DNA of 64,000 nucleotides from Pseudevernia furfuracea (taxonomy: Eukaryota > Ascomycota > Lecanoromycetes > Lecanorales > Parmeliaceae): the NCBI GenBank assembly GCA_022315425.1, contig JAIUPT010000028.1, positions 124,001 to 188,000 on the forward strand, given 5' to 3'. Position numbers and translations under genes: made by a program. The first letter of the stretch is position 1; each line of letters opens with the position of its first letter. The notes beneath the pieces are model-generated. The model made no database searches and was not told the DNA's origin. It was given only the letters and a program-made list of their open reading frames with translations. Positions 1-10,062 of the stretch are shown one piece after another.

Positions 1-498
1 GAGTCCAACAACTTTGTTGCCAAACTGGCGGGTTTTGGCTTTTCTACCATCACCACGAGTCAGGGTGTAGTCCACATGCCAAAGTCTGAATCTTGGACTG
101 CTCCTGAGTGGCACCCTCGGGTTTTCGAATCATCAAGCGCCATGAAGATGGATATATACTCGCTCGGTGTTCTCTCCTTATGGCTTACGCTTTATGAGAC
201 TCGAGATCACGGAAGCCAAACCTTCTCCGAATACCTCACTTCGAAAATCGGTTCACCGTTGGATCTGAACAGGACGATTGATGAAACGTCGGGGACAAGT
301 GAAAAGAAGAAAAGGGACCTTTTAGACTTTTTCAACGCAACGCTAGCTCTTGATCCTGATAATCGAACCTCGGATCTAACGAAATGTATATTCCTTTTGA
401 CACAAAATCCGCAAGTCACCCCTGTTTTGCCTCAAAGATCCATTCTCACAAAGAATAGAGCCACGGCGACCATTCCTTCGGACTCGATAGCCGAGTAA
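1..498 (+). CDS. Kinase-like (pseudokinase) protein, C-terminal part, truncated by window edge
   Basis: The reading frame is open from base 1 to the TAA ending at 498, so the 5' part lies outside the window. The visible 165 residues are the C-lobe of a protein-kinase fold. A VAKLAGFGFS segment sits where the DFG motif belongs, with Asp replaced by Gly. It is followed by a TAPEW (APE-like) motif about 25 residues later and by DIYSLGVLSLWL, the helix-F DxxSxG motif. Loss of the DFG aspartate suggests a catalytically dead kinase of the type found in fungal heterokaryon-incompatibility or prion-inhibition proteins; that family placement is from memory. The N-terminal domain that would settle its role is not in the window. 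It is convergent with the CorA-like gene that follows. Confidence 0.7.
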   Translation, partial: ESNNFVAKLAGFGFSTITTSQGVVHMPKSESWTAPEWHPRVFESSSAMKMDIYSLGVLSLWLTLYETRDHGSQTFSEYLTSKIGSPLDLNRTIDETSGTSEKKKRDLLDFFNATLALDPDNRTSDLTKCIFLLTQNPQVTPVLPQRSILTKNRATATIPSDSIAE

Positions 499-895
499 AA
501 ACCTCCGACCTTATGCGAATTTAATGCAAGTCATCAAATCGAGAGATTTGGCGAGGATCCTTTTTCGCCAGGTCCTAACTCAGACGGCTATTGAAATGCA
601 TATCAATCCGGTAGGTGAGGAAGAGAAGAGCCTGGGTCTGCAACACGTAGGTATTTTCATACCCTGCTTTATACAGCCGCGCTCCTCTAGTAGGACAGAA
701 TTAAAGAGAAGTCATGGTATTTAAAAGCCGATTCTCTGAGAGGACTGAAGATGGGCTCAGAGAAAGCTAGCTACTTGGTAACTACATAATTTCCAGTAGC
801 AGCCACAACCCTTTGCCTGTTGTGCAAGGCAAAGGCTTCACTGGTCGGCACAGAATATCTTTCACTTAGCCCTCACCACTGCAAGATATCCACAA
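499..895. other. Intergenic, no gene seen
   Basis: This 397-bp stretch lies between two convergent genes. A short plus-strand frame (524-724) has no recognisable motif. I see no RNA gene or repeat. It probably holds the two 3' untranslated regions. Confidence 0.4.
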
Positions 896-2730
896 TTAGT
901 CTCTTGCTTTGCGGTTGCCGAAACGTTTCAAGGACGACCCATGTAGCCTGTCGTGAAACAGCAACCCCAAAATGGGCAGGAAAGTCAAGACCATCAAACC
1001 GAGCGTGATGCAAGGGTACAGCCAGAACGACTTGGATAAAACGAGACGAGAGCCGACAGCCTCTGTTTCGCCACCCATCGTTTGTACCAAGTTTGAATTA
1101 AATATCTCCTTGATAAAAAATTCCATCGGTCAGCTTCAATCGAATGACGCAGTCAAAAAGGGTACAAAACTCACAGCAACCAAGCTAGCTGGTAGGTAGA
1201 TGAGCGCGATATAGGTAAGCACCTTGACGGTGTGCGAATCCTTTTGCGATTTGCCAATCAGCGCTGAGATGAGCTCGTTCTCAGCTTTGGCGGCAATAGC
1301 GATCTCGCGCATGGCATCGCTGCTTTTGTTCAGTGCTTCGTTACTCTTGATCATCATGTCCTCGTTCCTGTAATTTAGAATCTGGGAGAGCTACATCGAT
1401 AAAATTATCAGATGAATGTGTCCGGAGATGATAAGGGTATCGCTTTACCAAAGTAGAGATTCCTTCCGCACGCTCCAGTATCGCTTCGATGCCTCGTTTG
1501 TGGATTTTGAGTCGAGCAATGAACGCTTCAACGTTGGTAGGGTCTTGCTCCGAGTTTGGCATGTCCCGAGAATTGAGATCCTGCCAGTGCTTCTTGCACC
1601 CCTGGGCGACTTCAAGACAGCAATCTAAGATCTCTTTGCATTTGACTAGTTTCCGACGAAGCCGCTGGAGCTTTTGACTGTCCGCGAATGCGATGAGGTA
1701 GTCGCATTCGCTATAGACATCGACGTCAACAAATAGCGCTTTTTCTTCCTAGAACCCGCATTAAAAACTTAAGAACAAGAACTGCTGCACACGGTCGCAA
1801 CGAACCAAAGTCCCCAGCTCGCCATCGAGGTAGCAGATATAGTCACGCCATTCCTGCTCCGCTATCGAGAAAACCCGTTGATGAATATCGCCTGGGTGTA
1901 TTTCCTCCTCTTTCCCTGAAGAAAGCGAGCTACGGAGCTCATCAGAGAGGTCGTCAGGTGCCTGCACGAAAATCCATCTGGATGTTTTCTTGACATGGTC
2001 AAGGCGTTGATAGACGGCCATCTGGCGGAGAGAGAACGGACAGCCGCTCTTGCGCCCGTGCCTGGCTGGATAACGAAGTAGATAGCATACTTCTGCGATC
2101 ACCGAAACGGGCTTAACAAAAACAGGCATCGTGTGATACAAAACTACGCACCGTGATAATACTGATCTGTCGGGGTTCCGTTCTCCGGAAGATGGACCTT
2201 TCTATCGTAGGTAGCGAAATGCTCATCGCGGTCCGAGGTCTTGAAAGCAAATGAGGAGATGTGATCATTGAGTGCCGGGAAAGCATTACAACTATCTCGG
2301 ATGTTTGCGAAAGTATCCTCAGTGACCAGGAGGCGACCCCACGAATATTCTTGTCTTAGGAATCTGTATTTTGGGCTTTATCAGGTTGATAGGCCAGAGT
2401 GTTTCGTTGTCGCAAGGGAAACACACATGAAAACATTGACGTCCACATCCCTGATGTTCTGGATAAGGGTTGGTCAGTAGTACACCGGTCTTGCATGGCT
2501 TGCTCAAAAATAGAATTAACAAAGGACTCACTGCTAGAATATCAGTAAAAGCCTCTATATTTCCTTCATCACAACCTGTGTAGCTATCCGTTGGTCAGCG
2601 ACCAGGATTCAACGGATAGGGCGGGAATCGGGGCGCTTTACGTATGTGGCGCACTGCCAACCCAAATCTCTACATTGGACTGTTTTTCACTGGACGAGAA
2701 GATGACTCGATTCTCGAACTTGAGCCGCAT
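896..2730 (-). CDS. CorA-like Mg2+ transporter family protein, 8 exons
   Basis: Eight exons join in frame into 470 aa: 2642-2730, 2532-2583, 2427-2458, 2152-2375, 1806-2092, 1449-1748, 1175-1390 and 896-1108. The introns are 51-73 nt, all GT-AG. The ATG at 2730 follows a stop-rich leader. Family marks in order are an EVCYLLRYPARHGRK segment followed by SLRQMAVYQ, a WRDYICYLDGEL segment, a long coiled-coil region ending ILNYRNEDMM, then SHTVKVLTYIALIYLPASLVA (membrane helix 1) directly joined to EIFNSNLVQ, and a second helix FWLYPCITLGLMVLTF. This is the usual layout of fungal CorA-like proteins, which usually lack the GMN ion-selectivity motif of true CorA; none is visible here either. Transport activity is therefore unproven. 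Exon 5's donor (GTTCGT) is the weakest junction. Confidence 0.82.
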
Positions 2731-2908
2731 TCTTTGAACACCCTATGAAACTATCTATATTCCTTACGTGCCCCCGACCTATATTGAAAGAGAGTCCCCC
2801 CGCCCATGCACCGCCTCGATAGCAACGCCCCACCGATTCATGCAACTGGTGCAGACCGTTCCGTACTAATCAGGCTTGGTTTGCGCTTGTTCTGCCTTTT
2901 GAAGCATG

Positions 2909-3401
2909 TCAGCGGACAGTAGTTACCCAAACAATGCGCTTTGCTGATTCCGTGATATAGGCAGAGTTTGGCTTTATTACTTGGGTGAGCGCCCGAGGCG
3001 CTGAAAGCTTAAAATCATCATCCATATCCTATCGTTGACAGTTACATTAGTACTGGCCTCTCGGAGCTCTCTTGCCCAGAGTGCGAGCCACGCACCTTGA
3101 CCCGAAAGTTTCCGACGCCGAACAGTTCTTTCAGTAGCTTGACCAGCTTTGCCTTGTCAACGTAACGTCCATCCAGAGTTTGGGTAATCATTGCTTGGCT
3201 ATATCCTATGCACACTGTGAGTGGATCGCAAGTGAGAGAAACTTTGCAACGGAGTAAAGTCGGTGGTAGCGTGGAGACGGGGATGTGAAGCGGGGAAGTA
3301 AAAGAGTTTTCAAGCTGAGATCCGGGGAGGCCGCGAGGCTGAGTAGCAGACAAGGGTCCTGCAAGATGACGTTGAGAGGGGTCGAAGTCATAGAACTTCA
3401 T
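2909..3401 (-). CDS. Small conserved hypothetical protein, multi-exon
   Basis: From the ATG at 3401 the frame runs MKFYDFDPSQRHLAGPLSA and continues to a lysine-rich helix YVDKAKLVKLLKELF, then NFRVK. A clear intron follows (GTGCGT donor at 3095, ATAG acceptor at 3029). The next exon from 3028 reads DMDDDFKLSAPRALTQ and stays open to a TGA at 2909-2911. The KELFGVGNFRVK...SAPRALT pattern resembles a small fungal protein family I remember only loosely, so no function is offered. A further intron may lie in 3190-3330, because the 5' exon is proline- and serine-rich and less coding-like. The terminus could also come earlier through another splice. It lies 178 bp upstream of the CorA-like gene on the same strand. 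Confidence 0.45.
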
Positions 3402-3990
3402 GCAGGTTTTACTAATTAGTTTGCATATCCAACGCCCGGCTCCTTGTTGTGCAATCGACTTCGCCACACCGCCGAGAATAATCTATAGCGGTCGAGGTAA
3501 AGGATGCAGATCGTGTACACGCCCTAAACCGCCTCACGTACCTCATGGGAGGCTTGAGGGGCTCCCGTCGGTTCTCCGAGGCGCTCAGGCTCAACTTATG
3601 TTAGAGCAGCACCCGCCAGCTATCATAGGCTACAGTGGATGAAGAATAGAAAGCATGTAGATCTATGGTGGGATCCATGAGGTATAAGACCTCATGGATA
3701 ACAAAGAATGGTCCTACTGACATGCAGTACCTAGACATGCATAAAAGGACGCTAGAACATGTATGGAATGGCCTAGACACTCCGACACCAGCCGCAGAAT
3801 TGGAGACGGAGGCGAAAACTCCTTATCTACATGAAAAAACCCTCTGTACGCATGATATATAAATTGGTCGTTGAGAGGAATTTTGAGCCGTTCAATTGGT
3901 AGCATCAAATGGGTTCAAGGCGTAAGAAGCGCGAGCAGGGCTCAGAAAATAATTGCGCCAGGACCGTAGTACATCGACGTTTCGAGAGTA
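3402..3990. other. Intergenic, no gene seen
   Basis: Short frames on both strands carry no recognisable motif. The stretch contains the 3' flank of the tandem-kinase gene and the 5' flank of the small gene at 2909-3401. Confidence 0.35.
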
Positions 3991-6913
3991 TCAACGACTT
4001 TGATGTCCGACCTTGAGCAACACCTTTCGCTCAAAGGCCTCTCGCACCTCAGCCGGGTTCGCGCTATCTCCAAAATCACCATTTAGACACGTCGCCACTG
4101 CATCTTCGTATGCGCTGCCCATGTAACTCTTCAACTTGGGTACCCGTGTTCTCAACAAGGCTCTCAGCATCTCTGTAGGAGTACCCAAAATTCCCTCGGT
4201 GATCGCTTCTAGGGACAACCATAAGCCCAATTCTAACAGCACAAGTCCGACGCTGTAATACTCATACTCCTGGCAGAACCGATTTGGGCCACGAAGATAT
4301 TCCGGGTGCTGATACTCGAGTTGCTGATTAGGCCCCTGGGTGAATGCCGTTTCCAAATTCAAGCGACTATAGTTAAAGCCGATGAAATAAGGTGATGTCA
4401 TGGCTTCCGCGGTCGAATTGAACCGATCAGGAAAGAAGATGATGTTGTATGAAGAGATGTTCTTGTGGAACCAGCTCGCTTTGTGCATGGTTAGCACCAC
4501 ACTTACTAGCTTCGATGCCGTATCGAAGACTTGATCCAGAGAAGGCCGCTGCGTCCTCGACTTTAGCGTTGAGAAGATGTCTCGTAAGCTTATAGGCCTC
4601 TCTATGTCTGGGATAGACAAAGAAGGCTTGGGCTGCGGAGGCGGAAAATAGTATACTATACTGAAGGCGAGGTTTGCCAAGTCGTGGTAGTAGCCAGCGC
4701 AGGTAAGAACAGGGAAAGCATGCCTCGTGGAAGAGGGTGCACGAAAGGACGCAATGTCGTGAACCCGCTGTATCAGTTCATCCATACGTTTAGCCCAGCC
4801 AGCATCGTACTCCAGCCGCTCGATCAGTATCTGCTTGTCCAAACCTTCGGCCGTGTGAAATGTGCTAGTTCTATGCCAGTGTAAGTTTTTCAGAGGCCTG
4901 TCGATTTGTCCCTCGTCGATGAGCATGTTTTCTGGTGATTGCCTTCTTTCTTCAACAGCTGAAGCAATTTGCTTCATTGCCGCCAGAAGTCCGATGCGCC
5001 TGTACGCTGTTCTCTCCCGTGCAACATCCCCTGGAACGCCATTATTTGAATCGTTTGCGTCTGCTCCCTGGAAGGTAGCCTTCATGCACACCAATCGAGC
5101 GCCATCTGTAGTGCTCAAGATGCGGTTTTCCAAAGTATTCATCATGCCTTCTCGGACTGAGGATGACTGCATGTCCCATAACTTGTCGACGACCTTTTGA
5201 AGATGGTAAAAGACCTTATACGGCTTTGATTTGCTAGTTTTGAGGACTGCGGAGACTCTTTCCACCTCCTGGCGTAATTTGAAGAGGCATTCTCGGACCA
5301 TCTGCATGTCCCCAACTCCCCTCGGTGCCCTCTGGTTGTCTATGTTATGGACTCGCTCAAGCTCCTTGAAACCATTGATCTCACCCCAAATCCGAAACCT
5401 TTCATACTCTACATCTATCTCAAGATCAAACTCGGCAAGGAGCGGCTGGAATTTTAGTTCAATAGCGTGATAGATTTCGGTTTGGGCGATGTGAAATAAG
5501 CTCAAAGTGATACTCTGAGCTTTTGACCGTGCAATTGGCTCTTGTTGTAGCAGATCTCTTATCACTACCATAAGGCTTTTCTGAGCATTCGTGATGGTAG
5601 GTCGGCCACTCAGTCTCGAAAGCCACTGAGTCACAGCTTGGCTTGGCTTTGTCCCCTCATGGAATGACTTACATTCCCAGTACCCTTCGAGGATAACTAT
5701 TCTTTTGCTGGAGAAACTTAGTACGCCGATTGACCCTTCTTGTAGATAGGTCAACATCTCAGACAACACGCAACCAAATGACCACATATCACTTGACCGA
5801 CCAACGTGAAGACTTCTGAAGTCTTCGTGGACAGAGACGCTCTCAGGAGCCCAGTATTCACCTCCCCCGTGCCTGTACAGTGATTTGGACCCTTCATCCT
5901 CATCACTCAGCCTGGAGAGACCAAAGTCCGAAAGAATAAACTTGCCGGAGTGGTATAAGATATTGTCGGGCTTGAGATCGTAGTGGCAGCCTATCTTTCG
6001 TACATTGAAGGTGTCCGAGAAGTAATCATGAACAGCCTCGATACCCGAAGCAAGCCCATACAAAGCTTGAAAGACTTCGTTGTCGGTCTGAAATCCGGGG
6101 GGTCGGTGCTGTTGGCGAAAAAAATGCCTCAAGTCTCCATCAGCCAGGGGGAACAGAAAATTGTGGGTTTGGTGAATCGTATACGCAGTCAGAAGCTGTA
6201 TAATGTTGGGATGCTCCAAACAACGCAGAAGAGACAGAATCTGTTCTTCCTTTTGAAAGTCTTTCTCGACATTTTTCTTATACTTTATCTGCTTTCGAAT
6301 AATTGTGACCTTCGATAGAGAGACAAGGTCAGCATATGAGGACAAGGAAGAATCGGATCAGTTCTACCTGGCTTCTTCCCTCCCCGGGCACCAGACCTTG
6401 ATATGATGCAGCCATGACCACTTTGTGAACCTCGCCAAAACCACCCTCCCCCAATCGCTCATGAATTATGAAAGGCAGAACTACGTTATCTTGGAGTTCG
6501 CGGTGCGACTGATCTGCGCGAAAGAAAGGGGCCAGAAATTTCCATTGATGCTTGTAAAATTTGGCACTTAGCTTCTCATCTTGAAGAACCAGTCCAAGGG
6601 AGTCTTTGAACAGCGGCAATCTTGAATCTAGCTGGGTGTGGGCGAAATGATCAGTCTCCTTGAATTTCAGGATCAATTCTGGTCGAGAAAAAGATAATAG
6701 CGTCGCAAATACTCTCAGTCCATTGTTGACGATTATGCCAATGATTTCACGCTGCTGCCAGACCTCTATCTTTCCTTGTTCAGACAGGGTACAGATGAGC
6801 GCTGTTACTCTGCCTTCTGATAACAGATCTTTGAGAGCATCATAGGGGATAAAGGGTTTTTGCTCATAATTCTGAATCTCAAGCTCCTCGAGCTCCTCTC
6901 TCATGTCACTCAT
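3991..6913 (-). CDS. Protein kinase fused to a C-terminal pseudokinase
   Basis: Two exons (6368-6913 and 3991-6309, 58-nt intron GTAGAA...GAAG) encode 954 aa. Residues 1-150 form an N-terminal extension seen in fungal accessory kinases. The first kinase domain looks complete: glycine loop LGEGGFGEV (154-162), a lysine in VTIIRK (188), HYDLKPDN (catalytic Asp about 293), DFG (310-312), WAPES (336-338) and DMWSFG (356-361). A linker of about 400 residues with helical, charged segments follows. The C-terminal part (about 720-930) is a second kinase-like lobe with HKNISSYN in place of HRDxxxxN and FIGFNYSR in place of DFG, so it should be inactive. The C-lobe resembles the one at 1-498. The splice falls between the glycine loop and the ATP lysine. 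A role in fungal nonself or stress signalling is inference from family context. Confidence 0.85.
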
Positions 6914-8380
6914 CTTTTATTTGTGGGCCATACAACGACTTTGTGGTATTGTGTAATTGATCGTTGCACAGGAGTCGAAGGCTAGGCTACCACGCGTTTT
7001 CTAGCTGCTGCAGCTAGTCCCTAAGCGGATAAGCAGGAATTCAAATTGGCAACAGCCAAGTACTGCGATTTCATTCGAAATATTTTCCCAAGGCGTCTGC
7101 GACATCGCGATGATGAAGAAATCGATCAGCCAGTCAGCCTGTAGAAATTTCAATACTTTATGACGGCGTTCTCATCAAGTTTGCTATCAATCGTCTGCCT
7201 TTAGCTAGTATGACCGTAAGCAACGCCTCAGTATGTCGAGTGCCAGGTACAGAAGTAGGGTGCTCGGGCATTTTCAGGCCTCAAAATGATGGGATCAGAT
7301 GTCCCAGGGGGCCCATTCCCCCAATGTCCACCTGTCTTGTAGGGTAGGATGTTTCTTATCAAATAGACAAGGTAGCCGAGGCAATTTGGATTGATTTACG
7401 GTCATGACGCGAAGGTACTACTGTGTATCAAGAACCTGAAGCTGCGACGCCTCTACCAGTCCGGGCCCATTCATAGCGCGATGAGCATGAGGTCTTTCTG
7501 ACGGGCAAGGGAGACGACCCTAGCGGGAGCATTCACAGTCGCCATTCGCAACTTTGCGAGACAGACGTTGAGCAGAGCATTATTTTTGTCGGATAAAGAA
7601 ATCCCTAGACCTAGAACCTCGCCAGAGCATGGGGTAGCGACTCGATAAGCAGTCGCTACAGTGATAGGCCGAGCTTCATATACTCTTTCCATTCTCACTC
7701 GCGTCACTCGAGCGTAAGATATGTGTGACGTGATAGGGAGTGAGGTAGGGGTGCATTCATTAGCGTGGCAACTTGGCATCTAGAAGACAATGGAAATGTA
7801 CCCCCAATTCATATGGATACCCGGCGCGAGCGTGGCCGCTTTCGCAATTTAGGGAGTGAGTGAGCGGTGAGGTTTTCCCTGAACCCTCCTTCACCCTGGG
7901 AGACTATTATTAAGTGACATACCCTAGACTATTCTCGAATCCTATAATACTTTCTTACTCTGACATCCTCCTGTTATAATACGCTTTCGATGTAGATAAG
8001 ACCTATAATACCTATCAAGAGATAAGTTTGACGCTTTTTGGCTTGATGTGCAGGAATCTAGCCGGGGTGCAAGACTGGTGGGGCCTACAGATACCATATA
8101 CATGCTATAAGACCGAATGCCTTAGGACTGCTATCACGATTGACAGAGAATGTGGTACATGTTCTGAGCGACTGACAGGGAGAAGCATTAAGATTATCAA
8201 CTTCCGCGTCCGCTTGCTAGCATTTTGGCATCGCTAATTTGCAAAGTCCGCCTCTTCAATCAGCGTCATGATTGATTGATTTTTGGTTATTTAGACAAGT
8301 CCGGCACGACCCTAATAACAGCATGACCGGCAGCAGATCGACAATGTGAAGATCCTCACTCGCAATGTGGAAGGAGAGTA
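6914..8380. other. Intergenic stretch with three spaced TATAATAC copies
   Basis: No convincing gene. A 102-residue minus-strand frame (7471-7779) has no motif or splice support. Near the right end three copies of TATAATAC occur at about 7943, 7975 and 8003, roughly 30 bp apart. The left part is the promoter region of the kinase gene. Confidence 0.35.
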
Positions 8381-9558
8381 CTACACTGACGGGCCTGTAA
8401 GAGGTGAATCGACCATGCTCTCAGCTTCGGCTTGAAGTCTTGGTCTCCACATGGAAGCCTTGATCTTTGCCCAATATTCTCGTTCCTTTCGGACTCGCTC
8501 TTTCCATTTCAGCTGTTCCTCCGCATAAACCTGCGCTCCTTTTGGATTGAGAAGAATCTTCCGAAGTCCCTCGGCGAAATCCTTTCTGTCCAACTTCGTC
8601 CATAAATCGTCTTCCGACTCGAATTTGGGGTTTCTGACAACGATCTCAACTTCAGTCAATGGCAAGGTCGAGAGTTTCTTCAGACCTTCATAAAAGGTGG
8701 TGGCGTAGAGACGGTCGTAGCTTTTGGCCTTTTCATACTCTTTAGGGTCCATCTTATGCTCGATATGTAAACGTAGACGTCGCAACCCAGAGAGAGATCG
8801 TACAAGTGCTATGTTGAGAGCTTTGTTCCATTCTCTCTCGCCATAGGATACCCATTCCATCCGCAAGCGAAGACTCTGAATTGAGCGCTTCTGGTTGATA
8901 TTCCGGGTCATCATAAAGCGTTTAAGCGTAGTAGCATCCGCAAAGGAGAAAGTGTTCGTTGTCCAGAGTATATTGTTAGCTTCAACGTAAATCTGCCGAC
9001 ATGATCGAAGGACACTAAGGCGCATCATGTCACGATCGGCACAGTATGATTCCTTGTAGATCATGTCTGGTTTAACAGGATCATAGCCGAGATTCGACTC
9101 GCAAGCATGGTGTGACCGTATCCAAAATACTTCTCCGTCCATAGTTGTCAATTTCCGGTCTTCCTGATTCTCCGGGCAATCTTCCTCACAAATCACATGC
9201 CTCCAAGCGCTTCCATACCCTTCTTGCAGCTCGTGAGACCAATTCATTCCAATATGCAACTCTTCGTTTGTCTCAAAGCTGACCTCATCGTCATAGAGGT
9301 ATTGAAAATGGACAAGACGGTCCCCGAGCACCTCGCTCCATATTTTGTTCCGGATCTCGAGGGGTAGTCGTAGCAGTGGGGAAGTCAATGCGTTCCGTTT
9401 GATACTACAACGATATATCAGTGACCTAAACTCTTGATCTGGGTTTGGGTATTATACAGCGCCTTGGTAGCTGCGTCCTTGGGAGTAGAGAAAGCAACCC
9501 GCTTCCTACTCGTTGGCTTGTGCCAGGCCTTCTCTTCTGGGCTTTTTCGCTTGGTCAT
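8381..9558 (-). CDS. DUF7730 / F-box-like domain protein
   Basis: Two exons (9458-9558 and 8381-9404, 53-nt intron with donor GTATAA and acceptor TTGTAG) give 374 aa. Exon 1 is a basic leader starting MTKRKSPEEKAW. The junction codon gives ALIKRNALTSPLLRLPLE, which continues as IRNKIWSEVLGDRLVHF. That is the opening motif of the abundant fungal DUF7730/2EXR-type proteins, which resemble an F-box start. Further family marks are LSVLRSCRQIYVEANNILWTTNTFSF and a Leu/Arg-rich segment RSLSGLRRLRLHIEH. The C-terminus is a charged helix. Function is unknown; a substrate-adaptor role is only suggested by the F-box resemblance. The splice matters because the second exon alone has no ATG at its 5' end. 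Confidence 0.75.
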
Positions 9559-10062
9559 GATACGGCCTAATGAATCTTCGGCCTTGGGTTGATATTATGG
9601 AACGAATGCCCAAGGCAATGGCTGCTGCGGAGGCTGTTCGATGTAGTCAGGATAGGTCATAGATACTGAGAACGCGTGAGAAGAACGCGATCAAGATCCA
9701 AACACCAAAAGCTTGGCGCGCTAAACTGCGTGCCACACTAAGAACCAACGAGCCAACCACTTCACCCATGGTGGGCATAGCCTAACATATTTGAAAAAAA
9801 AGAAAGGTACAAAGGTCTTTCCCTTAGACTTCCACCAGCTGACAGCTTATGGCATCACGCTTGTAACGTATCATTTGACAGGTTCCTATTGTAGCTCCTC
9901 GTAAGAGTAATAGGCACTACTCTTCGAGAGGCGGATATGTACTCATACGCTGTAGGATTTGGTACATCTATATCAATCTCTTTCTCTTTCACATGTTCCT
10001 AAGAATATTCCATCATAGCTCTCTATCCAGCTTTGGATCTTCAAGCGTTAAAAGCTCCGGCA
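9559..10062. promoter_or_regulatory. Divergent intergenic region between DUF7730 gene and HET pseudogene
   Basis: This 504-bp region separates two divergently oriented genes and so should contain both promoters. It has an A-rich tract near 9790-9808 and a CT-rich run at about 9975-9995. No specific binding site can be named. Confidence 0.3.

Noticed and set aside
7471..7779. A 102-codon minus-strand frame
   Set aside because: It has no recognisable motif, and a 1.5-kb non-coding stretch is expected to contain such frames by chance.
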